From Cladopsammia gracilis (taxonomy: Eukaryota > Cnidaria > Anthozoa > Scleractinia > Dendrophylliidae), in NCBI GenBank assembly GCA_022457155.1, contig JAJGOT010000220.1, forward strand, positions 1,088,501 to 1,152,500: a stretch of 64,000 bases of DNA. Direction: 5' to 3'. Position 1 is the first letter of the stretch. Each line of letters starts with the position of its first letter. Made by a program: the position numbers and the translations under genes. Under the pieces are notes generated by a model, which was not told the DNA's origin, did no database searches, and was given only the letters and a program-made list of their open reading frames with translations. Below are positions 1-12,900 of the stretch, one piece after another.

Positions 1-179
1 AAACGCAAATAAAACTCATTTCCATATGAAAGGTCGTGCACCTAGCCTCACTTTGACAACGAGGAATAACGTAACTCGGAAATGGCCTATTAAATTAGAT
101 AGCGCTTTCTGAAATAAAATATACTTTCAAGATTTTTTTGATTCGCGGCGCTGCAATTAGGCTGAATTAGGATATTAAA

Positions 180-1097
<918 letters not shown>

Positions 1098-1188
1098 TAA
1101 TTATAAACCTCCAATAATTTTACTGTTTTAAAATCTACGCCATTGCTGTCAAAAGATTTGTTCTTCTTTGTGTATTTTAGCCAACATT

Positions 1189-1545
1189 TCATTGAAATAA
1201 CGGGAATGCTCCCGGCAAACTAAACATTTCGCATAAGCAAATGAATCATGTTGACAACCGCTCGTCCGATTGGCGGCTGAAACAGAACGGAAGCCCAAAA
1301 ATCTGTTTGCATGCTACAAAAATCATGAACTCATCCAACTTCATTCGCAGTCTAACAAAATAATACTTTTAATAATCTAATAATTTTCAAGATATCCTTG
1401 AAATAACAGGAATGCACCCAGCAAACTAAACATTTTGCATACATTGTACGCAAAAGAATCATGTTGACAACCGCTCCTTCGCTTGGTGGCTGAACAGGAG
1501 CCTGAAAATCCGTTCGCACGCTACAAGAATCGTAAATCATTCCTT
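1189..1545. repeat. diverged direct duplication, about 208 bp apart
   Basis: 1189-1327 and 1397-1538 both carry GAAATAAC(G/A)GGAATGC, GCAAACTAAACATTT and AATCATGTTGACAACCGCTC. Similarity is clear but imperfect, so this is an old tandem duplication. Confidence 0.65.
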
Positions 1546-1968
1546 TCCATTTGCTGCAAAAAAATCTATTGCGATTTTCATTCAATATGCTTTTTTCTGC
1601 AAATGTGATACTATTCAAGACCATTTAATCTGACCAGCAATGTAGACGTGGGCACCCGACTTGCATGTAAAAAAGATAAAAGAAGCCACGCAAAAACGCA
1701 ATTATTCTCCGTCATTGTTCTGTGTTCGAGAAATAAATCGTTTTCTCGAAAAATTCTTCCAGTGTCTCGAAACTCGAAACTCGAAGCTCGAAACTCGAAA
1801 CTCGAGCCTCGAAAAACTTGAGGATCAAGTTTGGAGGATCGAGTTTCGAGTCAAGACTGTCAACTTACCTTTGACAGGTGCTGTAGATAAGATAATGATA
1901 GCTTTTATTCTTCGTGGGTGAGGCATATTGTTGTTCAATATTCACCAGTTCCAGTCATTTGAATGTCT

Positions 1969-2131
1969 ATGTTGTGGTTCAAAATGAATCTTAGGTCAAA
2001 ATGATTTCAAACTAGTTTAGTTTTGATTTTCTTTTTTTCCAGATTAATTGACATAATCCTAAAACAAAGAAAAGTACAAATCAAACTAATTTGAAATCAT
2101 TTGAATCTTAGATCATTTTAAACTACAACAT
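1969..2131. mobile_element. palindromic miniature element
   Basis: ATGTTGTGGTTCAAAATGA at the left mirrors TCATTTTAAACTACAACAT at the right, with AATGATTTCAAACTAGTTT and its near complement further in. It is preceded by a CGAAACTCGAAACTCGAG mini-array (1768-1850) that is unrelated. Confidence 0.6.
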
Positions 2132-2333
2132 CTATACAAGTCTTTAAATTTCGTTGTTTCATTATACACTTGGAAAATTATTAAACGACAACATTTTATT
2201 TTGCACATTGTTCATTCGCTTTTCATGTTTGAATCGTTTCATTAAATTGTTTCTTGACGTCAACCGATTTGTGTCGACCCCTCCTTAGGATTATGATTGT
2301 CCAAGAGACACGTGACCATACCATACCAGGGTG

Positions 2334-2795
<462 letters not shown>

Positions 2796-3102
2796 GCTCT
2801 TGGGGGCGGGAAGAAGAGAGACCCTGGGAATGAGGTTGTTCTCTCAGTTCTCTTGTCCGTCAGTAAATAAAATAAAATGATCAATATATACTACATTGTG
2901 TAAACCTCATAATGTGTCCGGCATCAGTTTGAGAGATGGAAACGATTGTTGACCAACATGGTGACATGAGGATTGAGCCGTTATTTGAGGCAAACACAAG
3001 ATGCCTTTTCTGTGAAAAATAACTTCCAGCTGCATTGTAGAACTGCCCCATTGTAAATGCCTATCCCTATGGGGATGACTTACAGTGTATGATGAAATAT
3101 AA

Positions 3103-3471
3103 CCAAGTAACTATTATGCTGTGTACTACTGTGGAATCGAGAATTTCAGCGTTGATGATTGTGAAATGAAAAGCTTTACTCCATCACATTTTCATTCTTT
3201 TGCAATTCATGAGAAGAATGAAACCTCAGTTCCTGTGACGTTTTTTGTGAAAGAAACCATCAACTTTGATTTTGGTTTAGTAAATCTATTTACACCATCT
3301 GAGGACCATCAAAAGATGTGCCATGTACTGAGGATTATGCGATACATGTTATTATTTTTACAAAAAGAGAGGGGTGTCATTCGCCTTATAGACGAACAAG
3401 TGAAAAATGTCCAGAACCAGCTAATAATGGATGTGTCTCGTTTCTGCCTTACCGAGTTGTGTCTGCTTTAA
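3103..3471 (+). CDS. unassigned open frame just upstream of the Roc exon
   Basis: A frame open from about 3103 to the TAA ending at 3471 encodes about 120 residues: VYYCGIENFSVDDCEMKSF, an aromatic-rich middle, and FLQKERGVIRLIDEQVKNVQ near the end. It lacks the low complexity of its surroundings and is not a known transposon domain. It could be the preceding exon of the Roc-COR gene: a GTGTCA after an in-phase G near 3373 would give the needed phase, but that donor is poor. It could equally be a chance or decayed frame. Confidence 0.25.
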   Translation, partial: PSNYYAVYYCGIENFSVDDCEMKSFTPSHFHSFAIHEKNETSVPVTFFVKETINFDFGLVNLFTPSEDHQKMCHVLRIMRYMLLFLQKERGVIRLIDEQVKNVQNQLIMDVSRFCLTELCLL

Positions 3472-3535
3472 AAGAGTAATTTACTGTAAACACATATTCA
3501 TCCTTAAGTAGCATTATTTTCTTTATTATTATTAG

Positions 3536-3966
3536 AACCTGCAGAAATAGAAGCAAGAGGACCAAGAGCACAGCTTGCCTATCAAAAGGCTCTAAGGGAT
3601 GGAGCTGTGAGTGTTTACCGTGGTCGATTGTTACTCATTGGTCAGGATCGAGCTGGAAAAACAAGTTTGAAGAAATCTCTCATTGGTCTGCCATTTGATC
3701 GTAAAGAACAGAGCACTGCAGGAATTGTAGTAGATCCTTCAACATTTCAAGTGGATGTTGATAATGTTAAGAACTGGCAAGCCACTGATGAGAACAAACA
3801 ACGGTTGTTGGGATGTTCTAAAGATGTAGCACAGATGGTGGTGGAAAAACAGCAAGTTCTAGATAACTTTTGGGATAGAGAAGAAAAAGACAGAGGAAAA
3901 GACGATAAACAGAACATTGATAATGATGCAGAAGAAAAGAAAGAAGAAGATTCCTTCATAAACCAG
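3536..3966 (+). CDS. Roc-COR gene, exon carrying the P-loop
   Basis: The exon starts after a pyrimidine-rich TTATTATTATTAG acceptor, with two bases completing a codon from an unseen upstream exon. It reads PAEIEARGPRAQLAYQKAL and on through the Walker A motif GQDRAGKTS at about 3641-3667. The GPRAxLAYxxAL lead-in just before the GTPase fold is typical of this family in cnidarians. The 3' half encodes a charged stretch rich in Lys, Glu and Asp. The exon ends phase 0 at CAG|GTTTGT. The GTG at 3607 is an internal Val codon, not a start. Confidence 0.9.
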
Positions 3967-6900
3967 GTTTGTCTCTTGTTAAATATTTCTGATATTTACA
4001 TGCATCAAACATGTGGAGAATAATTATGGTCTCGATGTACAGTGCAGCTCAGAGATAAGCGAACCAAAATGTTCGCGCATAACGCGTCGGATAAATGCGC
4101 GCACATGCGTCTGAGAATTACGGCGCGCACGAAATGCGCGCATTCAGCAAGGTCATTAGTATGTATGAATTAGGTCATTGATTTCCTATTGTTGGTATTT
4201 CATTGTTACTTTGAATGGCCTGACAGGTAGTTTTGAGATGAATTTAGTAAAAGATCACGTTGCTCTTGATTCTTTATCGGTCTTTTCGCGGACGAAAACT
4301 GTTTTGTGACGATACCGGCGCTAGTAAGTAATGGTAATTGAACTGAGTGGAGTACAATTCAGGGAGTGATCGGGCGAGTAATTTCAAATCGGCCGAGCGC
4401 GTAGCGCGAGGACGATTTGAAATTACGAGCACGATTACCCCTGAATTGTACGACACGAAGTTCAATTACTAATTAATCGAATCAGTAACAAAATTCGAGA
4501 TTAAAAAGTCTATCCAGTATGTGGAGATTTTTGTACTCAAAACGTCAAAGATATTTTCTATCAGTTTGAAAGCAGAAAACAAGAACCCATTTAAGTGCAC
4601 CTGATTGACGCGCGCGCAACGTAGGTGTCCAATTACAGCTATCCAATTACAAAAAGTTGTAATTGGATAGCTGTAATTGGACACCCACGTGACCGCGCGC
4701 CAATTACGTTAGAAATAGGCGCGTGAATGACCAATCACAATCGAGAATTTGGTTATTGATACGATTAATAAATACGGGCCTAATTATTTACCGGAAACCG
4801 CTATATATTTTCATCGCACTCGACTCCTTGAACCAAAATATAAATACCTGTAAACTTAATTTTGTACCTGATGCTCACTCAGGTCCGGTTTTAGAAAAGC
4901 GGCTGAAAATCGAGCCTATAACGCTATGGAATTGAAGACTGAGTGCGGTCGCCGGTGCGGGTTTACGAAAAAACAAACCTGTTGTATACGCTCGCGGCAC
5001 TTGCTTCAAACAAAGCTTTACGCTTGCAAAAAAGAAAAACAACTTGATATTTCTCCACGCATTTTGATTCATACATTCTCCGTTAAAGACACAGTATTTT
5101 ACCGTTTAAATCACTTCTTTGCGCTTAATATTAAGCGCAAAGTATAGAACCGGAGAAATCACTTTCTCGTGTTTGTTGTGACGGGACAAATTATGCTTGA
5201 CCCCTGATGCAAATTGGCGCCGGTTTAGTATAAATTTAGATAAGAACAGAACTTTGTGAATTTTTGCTTGTAAATAAATATTTCAACACAGAACTTTCAG
5301 AAAGCATTTTGCCTTTAGAAATACAGCATTTCGCCATTCGAATCAGTTCTTTGCGCCGTATGGAACTGGAAATATCACTTTTCACGATTGGCCGTATCGG
5401 GACAAAATGACGCCCGATGCAAATTGGCGAACGCTAACAGCAGAACTTTTGGAATTTTCGTTTGCAAAGAAATATGTCAATATTAATCGGCGCATCATAG
5501 AAACTTCGAGTAAACATTTCGCTTAAGAAGACACAGTATTTTGCCGTTTGAATCATTTCTTTGCGCCTTTGAGCTGAGCTTTGAGCTGTAATTTTGTCAT
5601 GCTTGCCGTGACGAGTACAAATTGACCCCTGATGCAAATTATATTAGCGCCTGAAAACAGTAAACAAGCAGAACTTCATAAATGTTTTTGCTTGCAAAGA
5701 AATATGTCAATATTAATCGGCGCATCGTAGAAACTTAAAGAAAAAATTTTGCCTTTTAAGTTACAGTAGTTTGCCGTTTGAATCAGTTCTTTGTGCCTTT
5801 TAAAACCGAAGATGTCACCTTTCCATGCATGACTGATGGCACGTACTTTTGATGCTTTGAAAAATAGCCAACGAAACAGAACTTTATAAATTTTCGCTTG
5901 CAAAGAAATAGCTCAATAATAATCGGCGCATCATAGAAACTTTAAGAAAACATTTCGCTTTCAAAGACATTATTTTCTCGTTTGAATTAGGTCTTTGTGC
6001 CTTATAAAACCGGAGCTATAATTTTGTCTTGCTTGTCGGCTGTCGGCTCTGTGTCGGGACGGTATAAATTGACACCTGATGCAAAGAAAAAAAAAAAAAA
6101 AAAAACTAGCAGAACTTTATGAATTTTCGCTTGCAAAGAAATGGGTCAATATTAATCGGTGCATCATAGAAACTTTAAGAAATCATTTCGCTTTAAGTTA
6201 TAGTAGTTTGCCGTTTGAATCAGTTCTTTGTGCCTTTTAAAACCGAAGATATCAGTTTTTCATGCTTGACCGTGATACGTACTTTGATGCTTTGAAAAAC
6301 AGCCAACGAAACCCGGGGCATTCTCGTCCCCAGAGCCGCTTGACCCTCTTAACCGCCGGAGCCTGAGTACGAGGGTCAAGGGGCTCTGGGGACGCAGGAT
6401 TTGATTGGCTAGTCTGAAAGCAATAAAATCTAAAACGGAAGTAAAAAATATAGATTGCCGGGAAATCGAGTTAGTAATCATTTTCTGCTGGATTGGGACG
6501 CTTATAATTGGGAATCACTATGTTGATTTTTTAACGACAAAGACTGTGCGTTTTTAAGTGCTACAGTTTGTTAATTAGAGCAAGAAGTTCGATCGAGGAT
6601 TCCTTTGGCTGGACGTAAACAACGTTACCATGACCAACAAAACTTCACCGACTCACTAGGGATTATCAATTTCAGGCAGTGTCCGGAGAAACTATTTTGT
6701 GGATCAGAACATATTAATGAATCGCCTTATTTGATAAAGCAGCAGTTCACGACGAGCAAAAAACAGCTGGATCGCTGATCTGGTTTACTAAATGTGGCAT
6801 GTGCATTAAGAAATTTCAGCAAAGGTACTCAATTATTTCTGTCAAAATCCACATTTCCTGGTAAAATTTGCTACCCTTCTTGAATTGCAGTATTTTACGT

Positions 6901-9900
6901 GTAGCTGTTCATTTTTGCGCATTATTTCTGGTTTCACGATTATTTTCATTACATTCCTGTATAAACGATTGTGTACTGCACTGCATTTTATCAGATTTGA
7001 AAATGTATTTTTGAGATAACATTCCTTAACCATCAGTGATGGACTAAATAACATTATGGTGGCTCACTTCATTTTGCTAATTAATTTGTTGTTTTTACAA
7101 CAAAGTGTATCCATACATATATTGCATTTTATTATTGTTTATTTTTTATGGAAACTATAATTTGGGCAGTTATCATTTTCAATGGTTTCCACTACGGTTT
7201 CAAAGTATATCCTAAGTGCCCTTGAAACCAAGTTTGAATGTGAAAGAGTATAATGCACATACTTGAACCCTACATTGTATTAACCAAAGGAAATCCATTG
7301 CAAGTACTCTTTCCACAGTTTTCTTGGCTTTCCCTCAGTCTACATCAATCCCAGTAACTGACTGCCTGTAACAGGCTAACAGAATGCGGATCAGTACATG
7401 TGGTGCAGTTATCCCTTAACTTGGTTTCTGCTATAGAAACTGCGTGGGCCATGTATGTATGTATGTATGTATGTGTGTGTGTTTGGGAAAGTAGTTTGAA
7501 ATATCCTTGTTTGGTAACGAGGACAAGACAGCTGTTGGTTTACCAAGTACTCTTGATTTTTATAGGACTGACAAAATAAAGCTGACTCAGCCTTTTTTAA
7601 CTGGTGCTTTATGCATCCAGCACACTAAGTATTTATGAACTGTAACAGTTACTACTAACATTGACAATCTGTGAAACTGCAAGAAGCTAACACAGTTGTA
7701 ATGAATACTCTCCATGCCTGGCCTAAATTCAGGTGATGAGGCTTACTAATCTCACACTGGCACCAATAAAAGACATGCTTTACAAGGATGTTTCTCAATT
7801 ATAATATGCAAGTTTACTCTGAAACATTTGGCTGTTTAATTTTGTTTTAAAATGATTTTGACAGTGGCATATATCTGCATGTGTCACCTGAGCAGATAGA
7901 TTCCACTTTCTGTTAGGCTGATCTTGGAACTCATGCTGAAATGTTGGCTTTAGTTCACATACAAACTTTTACTGGCAGGGTTTATGGGGATGAAATATTA
8001 ACAAAGTTTTTCAAAAATTGATTTTCATGTCTGAAGATGACGATGGATCTTGTTATCTGTTGTGAAAGCTCATCGTCTCTGCAGAGGCTGAAATGGAGTT
8101 TTCTGGAAAGGAAGAATCTGTTGAGCAAAGTGAGTGCATGTACAAAAGAACCAAGAAGACAGATGCTGAAGCTCAATCAGTCTTCGTGTCTTTGGCATCT
8201 GCACTCATCTTGTTTATCTAAATCACCAGAATCCCTCTCTGAGCTGATGTGGAGACAAGCTAAAGCCAAGAGTAAAGAGTGATAAGAGATGACACTCAGT
8301 GGTAGTGAAATCTATCACTGGTTGATTCACCTGCAAGCTTCCTTGACTTTTGGGCACTTGTAGATCTCCCTTGACCTTTGCAATAACAGTGCAAATGCTC
8401 TGCCCTGAGCAAAACGGTCATGTAGATGCTAAGAGTGATTTTATTAAATAGTTGCACAGAAAGCCACAAAATAACACATAATTATTTCAACATTTCATAA
8501 GACATCATTTCTCTTTATTTTTCTTCCCTGTTCAGCCTTAGATTAATTCAAAATGTCTAGTCAAGCTTGTATAAAAAGGGAAATATTGTACTTGTAAGTT
8601 TGAAATGTCCAAAAGATTTCATTAGTGAAGTCAGATTTGTGAATTAAAATACCATTCAGATTGATATTTGGCTGTAAATAACATCTAATACATAACATAT
8701 CATGGTCAGCCCTTGCACACAAATATATCTCGGTCAGTATCTCAGTGCACATTAAATTCTAATTAAATTCCATTGAAATCCACCTTTACATTTCATATAG
8801 ATTCCTAGAATAGCCCGCCAGAAATTTAAAAATGTGGTCTTAAATTGTTATCTACACCTTGAATTCTGGATGCAAAAATCTCGGTATCGGCCAGACTAGC
8901 CATTAATTGATGATACGTTTAAATGTCAGCTGCAGTAAGTTTATTTAAGCATAAAGCAAAATCCTCCAACTATCTGATCACGAATCACGACGATTGTTAC
9001 CATATCCACAACTCGCAAACTGCCGAAAGTTTAACGATAACATCTAACTACTCCTCGCGAAAAGATGAACCTCCAACTTCTGAAATGAGACAGCCAGAAT
9101 CCTGCCTTTTCTTGCACCGTGTTCTTCATATTGAAGGAACGTCCGCCATTTTGAAAAATCTCTGAGCCTGCGCAGAACAACCGGAAGTCCTAGATTCTAG
9201 GACTTCCGCATCCAGAGCCCCTTGACCCTCGTACTCAGGCTTCGGCGGTTAAGAGGGTCAAGCGGCTCTGGGGACGAGAATGAACCCGGGGCCGTGAGAA
9301 CTTTATAAATTTTCGCTTGCAAAGAAATTGCTCAATAATAATCGGCGCATCATAGAAACTTGAAGAAAACATTTCGCTTTCAAAGATACATTATTTTTCC
9401 GTTTGAATTAGTTCTTTGAGCCTTATAAAACCGAAGCTATAACTTTGTCATGCTTGTCGGCTGTCGGCTCTGTGTCGGGACAAGGTCTTAGGTCTTAGGT
9501 CTTCGTTTTGTAGACACCCCGGGACAAATTACCGCTGAACGTGAGGGTACAAAGTGACGCTTGCGGTTAAAAATGATGGCCTACCGAACAGAACTTTGAA
9601 TTTTCGCTTGCAAAGAAATAGGTCAATAAGAAACTTTGAGAAATAATTTCGCTTTTGTATTTTTCCACTTCTTTTTGCCTTATAGAACCGAAGAAATTAC
9701 TTTTCTATGCTTGCCTGGCATAGGCGGTCATCGTATTTATGATATTTACGGATCGAGCAAGTCTTGTGCTTGTCAGCGGCCACTCTGTTCGCGTTTAATA
9801 CTAGATTGAAGGGAGCAAGATTACTTAAATCTCGATAACGGCCGCTTGTTTAGACTGGTAGTGGAGCGATTGTGATTTTCGAACAAAACATATTCGGTTA

Positions 9901-12900
9901 TTGCGAAGCGAGCGAGATTCATAAAGTTTATATGACGGCGCTTGTTTACATTTGCGATATTAAATTGCGAAGCCTGCAGTATCGTTCGCTAAACTAAAAG
10001 GTTTGAGCGATAGCGTCCTTTCCACAGATCTACATTGTAGCTTGAAATCTCGATGACTCGAGAAGTGAAGGTTATTTTTAGCGGTTTTAAATGTCGATCA
10101 ATCGACATAATATTTGAAAGATTCAAGATGTGATATTTATATCGGCGGTATTTGCGATTCGAGCAAGATTCGAAATATGATAGCGTTTACTATCAGTTGT
10201 TATCTTGTGCTTACGCTTGTCGCGGCTTCTTATTCACTAGATTTCTTTTCTTTTACACAACAATACCAAACAAAGCAAACTTATGGCAATGAATAACAAA
10301 TAAAAATGCGCGCACGACATGCGCGCATTTAGACGCGTCTGGACAATTGCGTATACGCGTTTAACGTGCGCATGGTTTTCGTCTGCGTGGTTCGCTTATC
10401 TCTGACCTTGCACTGTATACTACACAACCAGGGGTCAATTCAATAAAACTTTGACACTTGTAATTTACAAGTGTAGCCATTGTTTCAGAGGTTGAAAACA
10501 CTAGAGTGAATTCGTATAACCCGTGTTTTATATGCTAATGAGCCGCAATATATTCTAATGAGCTGTGTACAATAAAAACAATAGACGTGTGGTCGAAAAC
10601 CCCAAAAAAATGACTTTAATTCTCGTATAGTACAGTATAGTACAGTTTACAGTATTTGCATTTACGGTCACTAGTATGCGTTTACAGTACCTCTTCTTTA
10701 ATTTACTTTTACCACTTTTACTTTTAAATTGCATTTTACTGGCGATCCCGCTTGCAACACTTTTGGCCGATAGACGAATATAAAACACTGGACTAAAATC
10801 TCAAATTAAAGGCTGGAATTTTGACTCATGCTCGGTGTAAAAACTTGCAAACTCACGAGTGATGTAAAACAAAGAAACCAAAAGGTACTGAAACAATAGA
10901 GTGCAAGGCAACAAAGGTAGAAAACAAAGGAAAAAGTCACAGCTTTTTACACCGAGGTAAACCCGGAATTTTAAGCCCCGACATGTTTATAGTTCTTTGT
11001 TTCGTTTTTTTACAGGCTGTTACTGAAATGCTGCTTGAATTGTTACCTCATGGTTTGAATTTGCATACGCTTAGCAATGCTTCTGTGAAATTTTAATTAA
11101 TTTTATAACAATAAAAAGTCAGCCGTCTGAATTCCCTTTGTTTTATTGTACACAGCTCATTAGAATATAACGCGGCTCATTAGCATATAAAACACGGGTT
11201 ATACGAATTCACTCTACTAGCTACACTTGTAAATTACACTTGTAAAAGTTTTATTGAATTGACCACAGACAACCGTATATTTACATAGATTACAATGTGA
11301 CACCTCAAACAGTAAGATTTGCTGGTTGAAGGATTAATTTTCATGCAAAACTATCACACATGTATTTTAAATCATTGACCCCTATACTGCCCCAAACCAC
11401 CTGTGACAGGTCACTTTCATTATGCAGGAGGAATAAATCTTCCATATAATGCCTAAATGAAATGAACTGAAATGAAATGAATAAATGCCTAAATGAAAGC
11501 CATCCCATAAATTAGGCCATAGATTACGCACTAGAAATCTTTAGTTAGTAAATTTGACTGTCAAAATTTAACGACAATTTGGTCTTCCTACCAATAAAAA
11601 TATTGCCACTTCTTGTCCAGCATTAAATGGCTGAATTAATTAACAGTCATTTCTTGTTTGGTACTCTATGGCAGGTTGCTGATCCAAAAATAGATACTGA
11701 TAGTGTTAGTGAAAACACATCAGCACAGCCTGAGTTAACGATTGATACTACTTCACCTCCAGACGAGATCACAAACCAGGCTGTTCAGTTGATAAAGTAT
11801 GTTAAAGGTAAACGTGTTAAAGAAGAATCTGTTGTCAGTATGGATGTGTGGGATTTTGCTGGACAACACCTGTACTACGCCTCTCATCCGATATTTTTTT
11901 CACCGAGAGCGATCTACATTCTAGTGTACAACCTTAGCAAGCCATTAAATGCCACTGCTGAGCCCTGTGTGAGACAAGGAACTTGTAACTTTATTTTGGA
12001 CAACCCAAATGGGGAAACAAATATGGAGAATTTGCTATCGTGGCTTTCCACAGTGCATAGCATCACACAAATGAGCAGAGAAACCAAAGATAATACACGA
12101 GAAAAGCTGCGTCATTTGCACCCCCCAGTATTCATTGTAGGTACCCATGCTGACAAACCATTTGAAATCATTTCAACTATGAAATCAGAGGTACAGGGAA
12201 GAATTTCTGGTAAAGAATACGAAGGGCATGTGGTCCGGCCTATCTTCAGCATTGACAACACTGCGAGATCACTTAGAAGTAGGTTGAAAAAGGCTTTCAG
12301 GCAAACAGGTAAAGTTCAGTTCAATAATTATAATAATTATTATTTCCTTGAACAAGCAACCAATAAAAATAAAAAAGTGGCTTAAATTTTGAACAATTGA
12401 AGGGCTGGGGCATAAACAGCCTACTGTGTTTTTTGAGATAAAAAGGGCATCCTGTTGCTAAAAAAAATGGCTGGTTAATATTAGTTGAAGTAAAATAGAT
12501 TCAGATATAGACCATAATATCCCACAGTATCACGATTCTCAGATTCTTTTGTCTGCTTTTGAGACGTCAATATAAAGTCGTATTGTCGTCTCAAAAACCA
12601 GCCTGTGATTGGCTGAAAATTTCCCGCGGCAATGTAATGGGTTCCTTGCGTAGAAAACCAAAATTGAAAATTATCTTCTAAGGAGGGGCAAAAATGTTGA
12701 TTACTTTGTCGAGTTTGGCAGATAAACAACGCTGTATTCAATGCAATGATCCTTTCTATCGAAAGTTAACGATAAGATGAGTTTAAAAGCTGCTTTTGTT
12801 CGTTTGAACGGTTTGTTTACATTGAGCTTGCTGTGCGCGCGCTATCACGCCATCATAATTTGAAAAAAGTTTTGGGCTAAAACCTCGACAAGTTTGCGTT

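Larger units (their letters stand above)
4040..10415. mobile_element. pogo/Tc1-like TA-flanked composite element in intron 1
   Basis: Ends are CAGTGCAGCTCAGAGATAAG at the left and the complement of CAGTGCAAGGTCAGAGATAA at the right, each bordered by TA. Inside both ends are matching stretches rich in GCGCGCAT motifs. TA duplication and CAGT ends fit the pogo/Tc1 superfamily. No transposase was seen. It contains a tandem array, palindromic elements and a younger insertion at 6320-9282, and takes up most of the first visible intron of the Roc-COR gene. Confidence 0.7.

Noticed and set aside
8037..8282. 81-residue frame and a possible GAEMEFSGKEESVE-type exon
   Set aside because: It is inside the interior of the 2.96 kb element, with no partner exon and unclear splice sites.
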